64,000 nucleotides of DNA from Gordonia otitidis NBRC 100426 (GTDB taxonomy: Bacteria > Actinomycetota > Actinomycetes > Mycobacteriales > Mycobacteriaceae), in contig NZ_BAFB01000239.1 of NCBI RefSeq assembly GCF_000248075.1, forward strand, positions 1 through 64,000, given 5' to 3'. Every line of letters begins with the position of its first letter. Position 1 is the first letter of the stretch. Positions 17,672-26,862 of the stretch are shown in pieces. A program made the translations under genes and the position numbers. A model generated the notes under the pieces. That model made no database searches. It was not told where the DNA came from and saw nothing but the letters and a program-made list of their open reading frames with translations.

Positions 17672-18721
17672 CTAGTCGGGTACGACGACCGCGCGTCCTC
17701 GCAGATCATTCGCGGCGAGTTTGCGATACGCGGCCACACCGTCGTCGAGGCTGAACTTCTCGACCGCGACGTCGAGAACCCCGTCGCGCGCGAGGTCGAG
17801 GACTTCGATGAGTTCCGAGCGTGATCCCCAGTAGGGCGACCGGACCGACACCTCGTGTGGCTGCGCCCAGTAGCCGACGTGTGCGACCGACTTGCCGTCC
17901 CCGAGTCCGACGATGGTCACGTCACCGAGAGTGCCGACCACTCCCATCGCAGTGTTGATGGTGGGCTGAAAACCGACGAAGTCGAAGACCGCTGTGGCGC
18001 CGTCCTTTCCGGTGATCTTGCGAACGTTGTCGACGGCGTCGGCGTCGCTGAGCACGGCCTCGTGAGCGCCGACCTGCTTGGCGAAGTCGAGCTTCTCCTG
18101 AGTCACGTCGAGCGCGATGATCCGAGACGGGGTCAGGTGGCGCAGCATCTGGATCGCCACATGTCCCAGACCACCGGACCCGATCACGACGGCTGTCGTA
18201 CCGCCGACGAGTTTGCTCAACGACGGCTTGATCGCGTGGTACGGCGTGAGGCCTGCGTCGGTGAGCGGCACCGTGGTGACGGGATCGAGGTCGCCGATGG
18301 GCACAAGATGTCGCGGGTCGTCGACGACCACGTATTCGGCCATCGCGCCGTCATGTCCAAGGCCCGGGGGCGTGATCTGCAGCTCCTCGGCGCGCGAACA
18401 GTAGTTCTCGAGTCCCTGCGAGCAGAAGTGGCAGACACCGCAGCCCCAGGGGCCGTAGATGGCTACCGCGGTTCCCTCGCTCACCGTCGACACACCCTGG
18501 CCGAGTGCGGCGATCACGCCGACACCCTCGTGGCCGAGTGTCATGGGGAGCGGGTAGGGAAACGACTCGGCAGGCATGTTCAGTACGAAGTCGTCGGAAT
18601 GGCATGCGCCTGCAGCGGTCACCTTGACGAGCACCTGCCCGGGCCCCGGTGAGGGCGTCTCGACGTCGCGGAGTTCCGGTTCGGCGCCCGCCTTGATCAT
18701 CTGCACGGCCTTCATCTGCAC
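17672..18721 (-). CDS. Zinc-dependent NAD(P) alcohol dehydrogenase
   Basis: A 349-residue medium-chain dehydrogenase. The catalytic-zinc site is visible as GACHSDD and GHEGVGVIAALG. The structural-zinc lobe GCGVCHFCSQGLENYC shows three well-spaced cysteines plus one more. The cofactor motif is VVIGSGGLGHVAIQML, followed by an ALDVTQEK strand end whose Asp suggests NAD. It resembles AdhP/FadX-type actinobacterial alcohol dehydrogenases. ATG at 18721 and the ATG two codons later are both possible starts. Confidence 0.88.
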   Translation of the reverse strand: MQMKAVQMIKAGAEPELRDVETPSPGPGQVLVKVTAAGACHSDDFVLNMPAESFPYPLPMTLGHEGVGVIAALGQGVSTVSEGTAVAIYGPWGCGVCHFCSQGLENYCSRAEELQITPPGLGHDGAMAEYVVVDDPRHLVPIGDLDPVTTVPLTDAGLTPYHAIKPSLSKLVGGTTAVVIGSGGLGHVAIQMLRHLTPSRIIALDVTQEKLDFAKQVGAHEAVLSDADAVDNVRKITGKDGATAVFDFVGFQPTINTAMGVVGTLGDVTIVGLGDGKSVAHVGYWAQPHEVSVRSPYWGSRSELIEVLDLARDGVLDVAVEKFSLDDGVAAYRKLAANDLRGRAVVVPD

Positions 18722-18898
18722 TCGCCTTTCGGATCGAAGATGTCCCCGTGCCCTCCCTCACCTCAGGTCTACCCTCACATCACGAGACGCGCATACGGAT
18801 CGTGTCGAGGTGGAAGCGGGATCGCGACGGTCGGACCGCACTGCCGTCGACCATGATGAGGCAGGCTCGCGCGTCGGGTGCGGTGGACGCGGCTCGGG

Positions 18899-19558
18899 TC
18901 ATTGCCGAGCTGTCCGGAACGGACGACGGCGAGACCATCGACTGCGACGGTGCGGCATGGAGTCGTACACGTGCTGCCAGATGACCTCGTGTTCGACGGG
19001 CGTGATGATTCCCCGCGACATGCGGGCGTCAGCGCAGCGCAACTCGCCGAGTGTGTCCGCGATCGACGCCGGGGTGGGCATCCCCTCGGGAAGGTCGTAG
19101 CCGGGGATGGTGGTGAGGTCGATGGTCCGCACATCGCCCGGAAGATGCCCGGCGATCCGGCGTGCGATCACCCCCGATATGACGAACAGCGCGGTCGCCG
19201 CCCAGAGAGCTGCCACTGCCGGCGTACCGATCACGCCGAGCACGAGTGCGGCTGTCAACCACAGACACGCACCCCAGATCGGCCAGCCGCGCCACAGTCG
19301 GAGTCGACGACGCTGCGTCGAGCTGATTCCAGGAGGAAAGACGACGAGGCGGTACCGGCACACCCCGTAGCGGCCCGATCCCGCACTGAACGATCCCCAG
19401 ACCGACGGCCCCTCGGCCAGCCGGTCGATCAGGTCCGAACCGGTGGTATCCGCTCGTCCCTGGGGAGCACGCACGTGTGCCTCGGGAGACGACCGGTGCT
19501 TCCGGGGAGGATGCGCAAACGGATCGATCGGAGATCCGTATGAACTGATCGTGGTCAT
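18899..19558 (-). CDS. Conserved actinobacterial membrane protein (DUF6611-like)
   Basis: A 219-residue protein with a basic, proline-rich N-terminus, two adjacent membrane segments around residues 90-135 (WPIWGACLWLTAALVLGVIG, AVAALWAATALFVISGVIA) and a cytoplasmic C-terminal domain containing TIPGYDLPEGMPTP. I believe it belongs to the uncharacterised DUF6611 group, but this rests on memory of the pattern. Start is ATG 19558. Three phased CGTCAAAG repeats lie 51-90 bp upstream of the start, which may be a regulator site. Confidence 0.6.
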   Translation of the reverse strand: MTTISSYGSPIDPFAHPPRKHRSSPEAHVRAPQGRADTTGSDLIDRLAEGPSVWGSFSAGSGRYGVCRYRLVVFPPGISSTQRRRLRLWRGWPIWGACLWLTAALVLGVIGTPAVAALWAATALFVISGVIARRIAGHLPGDVRTIDLTTIPGYDLPEGMPTPASIADTLGELRCADARMSRGIITPVEHEVIWQHVYDSMPHRRSRWSRRRPFRTARQ

Positions 19559-19608
19559 TCCGACAGTGCTACGCCGCACGGATGGCGTCGTGAAGTGGCT
19601 GTGCGGCA

Positions 19609-19648
19609 CTTTGACGAGACTTTGACGCGGCGTCGACAAGCTTTGACG
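19609..19648. promoter_or_regulatory. Three phased CTTTGACG direct repeats
   Basis: CTTTGACG occurs at 19609-19616, 19620-19627 and 19641-19648. The spacings of 11 and 21 bp are close to one and two helical turns, so a protein would meet all three on the same DNA face. They lie upstream of the DUF6611-like gene on the opposite strand. Regulatory function is inferred. Confidence 0.4.
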
Positions 19649-19678
19649 CGTTGCTGACGATTGCCGACCGGCAACGAC

Positions 19679-19713
19679 GACCGCCCCGGCGTCGTGGTGA
19701 CGTCGGGGCGGTC
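19679..19713 (-). terminator. GC-rich terminator-like stem-loop
   Basis: GACCGCCCCG and the matching CGGGGCGGTC flank a short loop, with a further pairing GCGTC/GACGT region inside. It lies 16 bp past the stop of the small membrane gene on the minus strand, fitting a terminator. No strong T-run follows. Confidence 0.5.
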
Positions 19714-19728
19714 AGGGAAGTGGGCTGG

Positions 19729-20025
19729 TCAGGCGACCTTGTTGAAGGGATCGTGTTCGGCGATGAGTTTGTCGACACGGGCCTCGTCGATGCGCGCCCG
19801 CACGGTGGTGAGCTCCTGCCGGTCGCGCACGACCTTCGCGAGGGTGAACGTACTCGACGTCAGGAAGAGCAGGGTGATGGCCAGGAAACCCCGCTGCCAG
19901 GGGTCGATGGGGAGATAGAGGATGCCGATACACGCGGTCGCGAGGCTGACACCGAAGGCGATCGCAGACTGGATGAAATAGGCGACGGTGGTGGGGGTCT
20001 GGGGAATCTCTCTGGAAGACGACAT
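19729..20025 (-). CDS. YiaA/YiaB-family small inner membrane protein
   Basis: A 98-residue protein with two hydrophobic segments (AYFIQSAIAFGVSLATACIG and WQRGFLAITLLFLTSSTFTL) joined by the YLPIDPWQRG turn, then a charged C-terminal helix (KVVRDRQELTTVRARIDEAR). This is the YiaAB family layout. Function is not known. It is downstream of, and separate from, the HAD phosphatase gene. Confidence 0.75.
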   Translation of the reverse strand: MSSSREIPQTPTTVAYFIQSAIAFGVSLATACIGILYLPIDPWQRGFLAITLLFLTSSTFTLAKVVRDRQELTTVRARIDEARVDKLIAEHDPFNKVA

Positions 20026-20120
20026 GCGTCGACCATCTCAACCTGCGCCCGCCGCCGGATGCGTATGACTACGCAGTCGGACTGAGTGCTTGCGCCGGAG
20101 ATCGTGCGAAGTCGCACGGG

Positions 20121-20954
20121 TCACGAGTTCGCGTCGAGCGCGGCCCGAACGGTACGGACGACCCCGTTGTCGCTGTTCGACGGGGCGACGAATCGCGCGG
20201 CGTCGAGGATCGTCTGGTGCGCGTTCGCGACGGCGTACGACCAGTCGGCTGTTCCGAGCATTCCGAGGTCGTTGAGGTAGTCGCCGAAGACCATGGTCTC
20301 GGCGGGTCGGATGCCCAATCTACGTTGCACCGCTCGCACAGCCTCGGCCTTGTCGACGCCGCGGGTCATCACGTCAAGCCAATGCTGCCCGGACACAACG
20401 ACTTCCGCATCGATCGTCAGTGCCGAGATCGACGGGGCGGTGCGCTCCTCGATGCCCGCGAAGTCGTAGACCGCGACCTTGACGAGCTCTGCGTCGATCG
20501 CATCGAGGTCGTCGACGACGCTGTTGGCGAAGTAGTAGGGACGGATCTGCTCGAGGAATCGCTCGTCTGACCTCTCGACGTAGGCGATCTCCGGGCTGCA
20601 CAACACGACGCCGAGGTCGGCGCCCTGTGACTGCAGTTCACGTGCACGCGCGAGTACGGCCCGCGCGGTGTCGGTCGCCAACGGTTGCGTACGCAGGATC
20701 TCACCTTGTCTGGCCACGACCGCCCCGTTCTCGGCGATCACGATCAGTCCCGGCACAGCCTCGCCGAACTGATGCAGCAGCGTCGCCGCCTGGCGTCCAC
20801 TGGCCGGACTGAACACGATGCCCCGGCGGCCCAACTCGTCGAGAAGCGGCCAGAGTTCGTCGGGTATGCGCTTGGCGTCGTCGAGCAGGGTGCCGTCGAG
20901 GTCGGTGACGACCAGGCGCAGGTCGGCGGGCACGGGCGGGATGAGACTGGACAT
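20121..20954 (-). CDS. Cof-type HAD-IIB sugar-phosphatase-like hydrolase
   Basis: A 277-residue HAD hydrolase: motif I VVTDLDGTLLDD at residues 14-25, motif II SPASGRQ, and motif III/IV MVFGDYLNDLGMLGTADWSYAVANA near the C-terminus, with the IIB cap between. Members dephosphorylate sugar phosphates or flavin/PLP precursors. The long frame upstream of ATG 20954 lacks family character, so I start at MSSLIPPVP. Confidence 0.85.
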   Translation of the reverse strand: MSSLIPPVPADLRLVVTDLDGTLLDDAKRIPDELWPLLDELGRRGIVFSPASGRQAATLLHQFGEAVPGLIVIAENGAVVARQGEILRTQPLATDTARAVLARARELQSQGADLGVVLCSPEIAYVERSDERFLEQIRPYYFANSVVDDLDAIDAELVKVAVYDFAGIEERTAPSISALTIDAEVVVSGQHWLDVMTRGVDKAEAVRAVQRRLGIRPAETMVFGDYLNDLGMLGTADWSYAVANAHQTILDAARFVAPSNSDNGVVRTVRAALDANS

Positions 20955-21075
20955 CGCCTTCCATTCTCGCAGAGCGATTCCCACCAGCCCGGAACATTCC
21001 GTGGGTTCGGGTGCATCCAATCGGTACTTGCTCACCCCAACTCGCTCAACGCAGTAACCGAGAGGAACCGAAACT

Positions 21076-21729
21076 GTGAAGACCTCGCCTACCCGCGCCG
21101 CGTCGTCGACGACGATCCGCCGCACGATCATGGCCCTGCTCGCCTGCTTCGCAGCGCTTGTCGGCACCGCCGGTGTCACGGCCACGGCTCACGCCGACAC
21201 CCGGTACCCCGCGCTCCCCCTGCGCGGCGTCGACGGCGGACCCGGTCCGGTCGCGGGTAACAACTTCAGCCCGGCCGAGCGACCCTACGTCGTCTCCGAC
21301 TTCGCAGGAATCCGGTACTCCTTCGGCATCCCTGGCGACTGGTCGTGCGGCTCGGGATCGTCGGTCGTCTCCACCACCGGAGAGGCCACGTGCTTCCAGG
21401 AGCGCACAACCACCACCACGCGTGCCGGCGGTATCGTCGGCTACCAGAAGTGCGCCGCAACACGCTGCACCATCGTCGACGCCGACAAACTCGGCAACCA
21501 GATCCGCGTCAGCCGCGGGTCGTGGCGAGTCATCGACGACACGACCTGGTACGCAGAGGAATCCGGGACCATCGACGGCGTCCGCAAGGTTCGCGTGGCC
21601 ATCCGCCACGTGTTCACCACAGCCGACGGCCAGGCCGGCATCGCCTTCGCGCAGCTCGACGGCCCGCCATCCAAGCGCGGTGAGCTCCTCAAGATCATCA
21701 ACAGCATCCGCGCCAACACACCGCGCTGA
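21076..21729 (+). CDS. Secreted protein of unknown function
   Basis: A 217-residue protein with a clear Sec signal peptide: a basic head, the hydrophobic MALLACFAALVGTAGVTA core and an AHADTRYP cleavage region around residue 40. The mature part has four cysteines and an aromatic-rich core (RYSFGIPGDWSCGSG, VIDDTTWYAEES). It ends with GELLKIINSIRANT. I do not recognise a functional family; similar exported proteins are common in Gordonia-like actinobacteria. It is followed by a strong terminator. Confidence 0.72.
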   Translation: MKTSPTRAASSTTIRRTIMALLACFAALVGTAGVTATAHADTRYPALPLRGVDGGPGPVAGNNFSPAERPYVVSDFAGIRYSFGIPGDWSCGSGSSVVSTTGEATCFQERTTTTTRAGGIVGYQKCAATRCTIVDADKLGNQIRVSRGSWRVIDDTTWYAEESGTIDGVRKVRVAIRHVFTTADGQAGIAFAQLDGPPSKRGELLKIINSIRANTPR

Positions 21730-21742
21730 CGCCCGCCCCGGT

Positions 21743-21772
21743 CCCCGACCTCTCGACGCTGAGAGGTCGGGG
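21743..21772. terminator. Strong bidirectional terminator
   Basis: CCCCGACCTCTC (21743-21754) pairs perfectly with GAGAGGTCGGGG (21761-21772) around a six-base loop. It sits between the stops of two convergent genes and can serve both. Confidence 0.75.
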
Positions 21773-21790
21773 ATCGGTTGCAGCGCACAG

Positions 21791-22522
21791 CTACATCCGC
21801 GCGTACCGCGCCATCACGAAGCAGTAGATGCCGTAGGCCGCCAGCCCCAGGGCCGCGATGACCAGCAGGAACTGTCCCGCCGGCCAGCCCGCCACAGTTT
21901 TCATGGCACCGTCGATACCGGTGGCCTTCGACGGATCTGCGGTGACCGCAGCGACGATCACGAGAATTCCCGCACCGGCCAAGACGATCCCCTTCGCCGT
22001 GTAGCCCACGATGCCTGTGATCTGGACGGCCGCATTCTCGTCGATGGTGAGGTCGTCGAAGAACGCACGCGTGACACCCTTGTAGACGTGGTAGATACCG
22101 ACGCCGATGATCACCAGTCCGGCGACCACGAGCACGAACTTCCCGTGGCCCGAACCCATCAGCCGAGCACTCAGGCCTGCATTCTGCTTCCCGCTAGATT
22201 GACCGTGCCCGAGCGCGAATTGTGCTGCTGTCCAGGCGAATGCGAAGTAGACAACTGCGAGTGCACCCGCTTGTGCGCGATCGAACCAGCCGTCGTCCTC
22301 ACCCTCCTTCGGATTGGCGGGGTGCGGGCCGAGGATGACCTCGGCCACACGCCACAGAGCCATCGCGACAAACGCGATGACGGCGAGCCACAACACGATA
22401 CGACCGCCCTGTGACGACGCGAAGATTCCCAGTGCCCCGGACTGATCCGCATTGCCCGCATCGCCGAACGCCAGGCGCAGCACGATGTAGGCGATGAGCA
22501 GATGCAACAAACCGCTCACCAC
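21791..22522 (-). CDS. DUF1206 membrane protein (start codon unclear)
   Basis: A 243-residue protein with about six membrane segments in three tandem two-helix units, for example VSGLLHLLIAYIVLRLAFG and KFVLVVAGLVIIGVGIYHVYKG, matching the DUF1206 triple repeat. The first standard start (GTG 22522) cuts off the usual N-terminus: in-frame sequence upstream reads SGWFEALARGGHVV and family-like residues continue to about 22597, yet no ATG, GTG or TTG is found before a stop at 22619-22621. So the start may be non-standard or a small indel may be present. Function is unknown. Confidence 0.75.
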   Translation of the reverse strand: MVSGLLHLLIAYIVLRLAFGDAGNADQSGALGIFASSQGGRIVLWLAVIAFVAMALWRVAEVILGPHPANPKEGEDDGWFDRAQAGALAVVYFAFAWTAAQFALGHGQSSGKQNAGLSARLMGSGHGKFVLVVAGLVIIGVGIYHVYKGVTRAFFDDLTIDENAAVQITGIVGYTAKGIVLAGAGILVIVAAVTADPSKATGIDGAMKTVAGWPAGQFLLVIAALGLAAYGIYCFVMARYARM

Positions 22523-22781
22523 GTGACCGCCGCGCGCGAGTGCTTCGAACCATCCGCTGTCCGTCGCGTCTCGAACAGCTTGCTTACCCGCGTGTGTCCC
22601 GATGATGACCGCCGCCCCTCACGTCGTGTACTCCAGTCGTAGCAGTGGCGTGAGGATCTCACGGTGGGAATCCCCTACGCGGTCCGCAACGCTGCACAAG
22701 AGTGACTACGCGATCGCGAACTGTGTCAGGTAGTCACGACGACAGATGCTCGTGGGCCGCGGCGCCGCGCGGGGAAGGACG

Positions 22782-22973
22782 ATGCAGATGCTGATCTGGA
22801 TTCTCATTGCGATGTGCGCATCCGGTGCGACCGTCTGCGCGTTCGGCGCCGCATGGGTTTACCTTCGGGGTGCGCCAGCTGATCGCGACCGGCTCGCTCG
22901 GCGATGGCTCGCCGCCACCGCGATACTCGCCTTTTCCGCGATCATCCTCCGGTTCGTGTCGGTACTGCGTTGA
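22782..22973 (+). CDS. Small membrane protein
   Basis: A possible 63-residue protein starting at ATG 22782 with a good GGGGAAGGA ribosome-binding site. It has two hydrophobic segments (MLIWILIAMCASGATVCAFG, and WLAATAILAFSAIILRFVSV) joined by a basic loop. No family recognised. Its ends are convergent with the glutaminase gene by 19 bp. Confidence 0.5.
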   Translation: MQMLIWILIAMCASGATVCAFGAAWVYLRGAPADRDRLARRWLAATAILAFSAIILRFVSVLR

Positions 22974-22992
22974 GCACCGGGTCTCCGCGTGA

Positions 22993-24234
22993 TCAGCCCA
23001 GGCGATCGGGGTAGGTGCCATCCCCCAGGTCAGGATCGGGCAGGGCGTCGTCGGGATCGATCAGCACCACGCGTCGGCCGTCGAGTCGTACGCGGCGCAT
23101 GCCCTCCAGAACCATCCGACGTCCCACATCGCTGAAGTGACTCACCTGGGAGACATCGAATATGACTGTGGGAGTGGTCGTCTCATCGGAGTCGAGCGCA
23201 TCGAGGATGTACTCCGCGCCACTGAACTGAATGACACCCTGGATCTGGAACGTCGTCGTGTCTTCGGCGACCACGACGTTCCGCAGGACCGTCGTGCCGT
23301 AGGGTTCGGCGTCGACGAGATGCATGTTCATGTCGTTCGAGAGTCGCCGGAAGGCGGCGACACCACGGACGCTGTTCCCGTGCTCGTCGAGTCGCGGCGA
23401 GAAGACGGCGATGCCGCACTGCCCCGGTAGCGTGCCCAGGAGTCCTCCTGCGACACCGCTTTTCGCGGGGATGCCCACTGTGGTGAGCCATTCACCGGCG
23501 CCGTCGTACATGCCGCATCCCGCCATCACCGACATGACCTGGCGAGCAACCCTTCTGTCGACGACTCGTTCGTGGGTCGTCGGGTGAATCCCGCCGTTCG
23601 ACAGGCACGCACCCATCATCGCGAGATCGCGTGCCGTCACCAACACCGAGCACTGGCGGGTGTAACCGTCGACGATCTCGTGCGGTGTGGCAGTGATTAT
23701 GCCGTAATTCCGCAGCATGTGGGCGATGGCGAGATTGCGGTCGGCCGAATCGATTTCGGACTCGTAGACGGCTTCATCGATCCGCAGCTCCCGTCCGGCG
23801 AGGGTGGAGAAGAAGCTACGAGCGCGTTCGACCCGCGCTTCCTCGGTCGCGTCTGCTCCGACGAGCAGACCATGGGTGGCTATGGCGCCGGCGTTGATCA
23901 TCGGGTTGCGTGGTCGGCAGGTGTCGCCCTCGAGAGAGAGCTCGTTGAATGCCTCACCCGAGGGTTCGACCCCGACCGTTGCCGACACGGTCTCGAAACC
24001 GCGATCGGCGAGCGCGGCGGCATAGGCGAACGGCTTCGAAATCGATTGGATCGAGAACTCGACCTCGTCGTCGCCCACGCTGTAAGTGCGGCCGTCGACG
24101 GTGGTCAGTGCGATGGCACAGCGGTCGGGGTCGGCGGTCGCGAGCTCCGGAATGTAGTCGGCGACGGCTCCGCCGTCGTCGTCGGCCAGGGAGTCGAGCA
24201 CTTCGGTGAGGTAGTCACGGACGGGTGAGTGCAT
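22993..24234 (-). CDS. glsA: Glutaminase A with C-terminal STAS domain
   Basis: A 413-residue protein. The first 300 residues are a serine-dependent beta-lactamase-like glutaminase: the catalytic S64-x-x-K67 in SIQSISKPFAYAAAL, the NPMINAGAIA segment and PAKSGVAGGLLG. It hydrolyses glutamine to glutamate and ammonia. The last 100 residues form a STAS-like domain (TPTVIFDVSQVSHFSDVGRR) of the kind that can sense or scaffold. This fusion is known among actinobacterial glutaminases. Start is ATG 24234; the longer frame upstream is arginine-rich read-through. Confidence 0.88.
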   Translation of the reverse strand: MHSPVRDYLTEVLDSLADDDGGAVADYIPELATADPDRCAIALTTVDGRTYSVGDDEVEFSIQSISKPFAYAAALADRGFETVSATVGVEPSGEAFNELSLEGDTCRPRNPMINAGAIATHGLLVGADATEEARVERARSFFSTLAGRELRIDEAVYESEIDSADRNLAIAHMLRNYGIITATPHEIVDGYTRQCSVLVTARDLAMMGACLSNGGIHPTTHERVVDRRVARQVMSVMAGCGMYDGAGEWLTTVGIPAKSGVAGGLLGTLPGQCGIAVFSPRLDEHGNSVRGVAAFRRLSNDMNMHLVDAEPYGTTVLRNVVVAEDTTTFQIQGVIQFSGAEYILDALDSDETTTPTVIFDVSQVSHFSDVGRRMVLEGMRRVRLDGRRVVLIDPDDALPDPDLGDGTYPDRLG

Positions 24235-24337
24235 ACGGTTTCGACGCCTCCTTGCGTTGTGGCGCCAGGGTACCCAGTGCGACGCACAGGGTGCTCGGCC
24301 CGAGGCGGGAGCATCACAGGCGTCGTCCGGGATCTGG

Positions 24338-25756
24338 TCAGCGGGCGAGTCCGGCCACCTCGTCGAACCCGGCGGCGAGACATTCGACGAGTACGTCGAT
24401 ATCGGGCACTGCAGCAACGTCGACATCGATTCCCAGACAGCAATCGTCGACGTAGCTGAGCAGGGTGATGTTGAACGACGCACCGATCGTGGGACCGAAG
24501 ACGTACTGCCGAGTGATCCGCCCACCCGCGAGGTAGAGCGGTACCGGTGAACCGGGCACGTCCGACGCGAGGAAGTCGACATGCTCGAGCATCGCGCCGA
24601 CCGCCGACGAGGGCAGTATGTTGAGCGCTCCGGCGATCGGCTCGGCCAGCGGCACGGCCGGCTCGCGACGCCACCCCTCGATGACCTCGTGTATGCGCTC
24701 GATGAGTTCGTGCGGCGTCGAAGCATCACAGGGAATCGCGATGCGCAGCAGTGTGATTCGATTCCCACCGAATGCCGCCTCATCGTCGGCGCGGAGATTC
24801 AGCGGCATCGTGACCCGCAGGTGGTCGACATCGGTGCCGTGGCGCCGGTGGTAAGCGCGTATGCCGAGCACCGTGCCCGCCAGGAAGGCGTCGTTGAGGG
24901 TACCTCCCGCAGCATGTCCCGCGCGCGTCAGCGACTTCACCGGTACGTCGAGCGTCGCGAACCGGCGCCGGGTGCTGCGTTCGGTCATCACCGGTGACGC
25001 CGTGCGCATGACCGGCTCGACGATCCGAGCCACCGACACCGAGGTTCCCGCCACCTCGCGCAGCGCCCGGATGGGACGCAACAGCATGCGGGCGCCGAGG
25101 CCACTCGTCGTCCGCACCACACCGCGCACCAGTCCGGTGGCGGTCGTCGCGTACCAGCCCGCGGTGGAGAGGATCGACGGTGCGCGCGCAGCGCTCGCCG
25201 TCTCGGGCACAGGCGGGCGCGGTGTGCCTGCTCGCTCAAGGTCCATGATCTCCGCCGCAATCGCGACGGCACCCACGCCGTCGGTCAGCGAGTGGTGGAA
25301 CTTCATCACCACCGCCGCTGCCGGAGCGTCGGAATCGGTGTCGTCGCAATGGGTGTCGCCGTAACCGGTATCGAGGCCGTCGAGGAGGGTGAACTCCCAC
25401 ATCGGCCGCGCCGGGTCGAAGGCGGTCATCCCCGCGGTGCGCGCCACGTCGAGCACCCCGGCGAGGTTCCTCGGGTGCGGGGCGTCGAGGTGGTGGAGGT
25501 GCCAACTCACGTCGAAATCCGGGTCGTCGACCCACCGTGGCGGTGCGAGTCCTCGATCGGGAACGAGTCTGCGACGCATCGCGGGGAGCACCTGAACGGC
25601 TCGCGCGACAGTCGCGCAGAACCGCTCCCAGTCGGGAGAGGCGTCGAGCAGGATGACGACGACCACGGTGGAACGCAGAACCGGGTTCTGCTCCATCCGC
25701 CAGGTGAACATGTCCGATTGACTCATCCGGACGATGTCGTCGCTCACGGAGATCAT
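24338..25756 (-). CDS. Wax ester synthase/diacylglycerol acyltransferase (WS/DGAT)
   Basis: A 472-residue member of the bacterial WS/DGAT family that makes storage triacylglycerols or wax esters. The catalytic motif HHSLTDG is at residues 154-160; the C-terminal part has the conserved NILPSSAVGAMLEHVDFLASDVPGSP region with a PGSP tract and the SYVDDCCLGIDVD segment. Start is ATG 25756 with GGGAGGAAA upstream. It stands alone, as most of the many copies in such organisms do. Confidence 0.88.
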   Translation of the reverse strand: MISVSDDIVRMSQSDMFTWRMEQNPVLRSTVVVVILLDASPDWERFCATVARAVQVLPAMRRRLVPDRGLAPPRWVDDPDFDVSWHLHHLDAPHPRNLAGVLDVARTAGMTAFDPARPMWEFTLLDGLDTGYGDTHCDDTDSDAPAAAVVMKFHHSLTDGVGAVAIAAEIMDLERAGTPRPPVPETASAARAPSILSTAGWYATTATGLVRGVVRTTSGLGARMLLRPIRALREVAGTSVSVARIVEPVMRTASPVMTERSTRRRFATLDVPVKSLTRAGHAAGGTLNDAFLAGTVLGIRAYHRRHGTDVDHLRVTMPLNLRADDEAAFGGNRITLLRIAIPCDASTPHELIERIHEVIEGWRREPAVPLAEPIAGALNILPSSAVGAMLEHVDFLASDVPGSPVPLYLAGGRITRQYVFGPTIGASFNITLLSYVDDCCLGIDVDVAAVPDIDVLVECLAAGFDEVAGLAR

Positions 25757-25826
25757 TTTCCTCCCGTGCGCGGCGCGATGGAGCCGTTTTCACCAGCGCG
25801 GATCACCTGGATTCGCGCGGCGTGAG

Positions 25827-26654
25827 TTACAGGCGCGCGAGGAGTTCGGCCTTCTTCGTTGCGAACTCCTCGTCCGTGAGGATGCCGCGGTCGTGCAAAC
25901 CAGCGAGCTGTTCGATGGCGGCGAACACATCGTCACCACTTGCCGACGGCGGGGTCTGTGCCTGCGGGGCCTGCTCCGGCATCGACGGCGCGGGCTGCGA
26001 TGGTACGAAAGTGGACGACTCGGGGGTCGGTGCCGACTGCGACTGGTCAGGGGCGGGCGCCGCGACCGGGGTCGCCTCCACCTGTTGGTTGGTCAGCTCG
26101 GTCAGGCTCGACACGTCGAAGGTGCCGAACTGGCTCGAGAAGCTCACCGAACCGGGATAGCCGCCCTGTTGCTGTTGGACACCGCCGATCTGGTGCTCAC
26201 CGGTGTCGAACACGCGAGTCACGCCGTTCTGCTGGATGGCAAGCCGCCGTGTCGCAGGAAAGACCGCGTACTTCGAGTCGTTCTGTCCACCGGTAGAACT
26301 CGGCACGCCGAGATCGGCTGGCCACCAGTTGTTCGCGGTGGCGAAGCCGTACGACGAGCCGGATGCCGCGGCGGGCGGGAACACCACCGTCGTGGCGAGC
26401 AACTGGGACAGTTCGTTGCAGAGGCCGTCGAGCCGCGCTTTCAGAGCGTTGTCGAACATGTTGCCGACCATCGTCATGCCACCGCGCATCCACTGTCCCG
26501 AGCCGCCGAGCTCGGGGATGGAGAACTGCGCCATCGTGCCGCCACCACTGTTGACGGCGTACAGCATCGCCAGGACGGCATCCTGCGACAGCCCGTAGCG
26601 GCTGGAGATGTCGGTGATCGCCCGTTCGGCGTCGGGAGTGAGTGCGCCCTGCAT
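25827..26654 (-). CDS. SHOCT-domain protein
   Basis: A 275-residue protein. The N-terminus has a GLSQDAVLAMLYAVNSGGGTM helix region; the middle is a glutamine/proline-rich linker; the last 30 residues form a SHOCT domain (QLAGLHDRGILTDEEFATKKAELL), a short helical module found at protein termini. The remainder has no recognised family. ATG 26654 is preferred because AAGGA precedes it. Confidence 0.68.
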   Translation of the reverse strand: MQGALTPDAERAITDISSRYGLSQDAVLAMLYAVNSGGGTMAQFSIPELGGSGQWMRGGMTMVGNMFDNALKARLDGLCNELSQLLATTVVFPPAAASGSSYGFATANNWWPADLGVPSSTGGQNDSKYAVFPATRRLAIQQNGVTRVFDTGEHQIGGVQQQQGGYPGSVSFSSQFGTFDVSSLTELTNQQVEATPVAAPAPDQSQSAPTPESSTFVPSQPAPSMPEQAPQAQTPPSASGDDVFAAIEQLAGLHDRGILTDEEFATKKAELLARL

Positions 26655-26862
26655 GTGTGTCCTTTGTCGTGGTGAACCGTTGTTAAGTGTACGAGGCACA
26701 TCCCAGACGAGCAGGGCGCACTCACCCCGTTACGTCGTGACGGACTTTGGGTGGGCGCGATCGTCACACACTCATGCCGTCACGGTTCGACTACGCTTCG
26801 CGCATGTCGCCCACCGTTCGTCCGTCGCGCGCGAGCGGCACGCCGAGGGAGTGCGTAAGCGC

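Noticed and set aside
18748-18984. A 78-residue gene between adh and the DUF6611-like gene
   Set aside because: Arginine-rich, no motif or RBS, and it overlaps the end of the other gene on the opposite strand.
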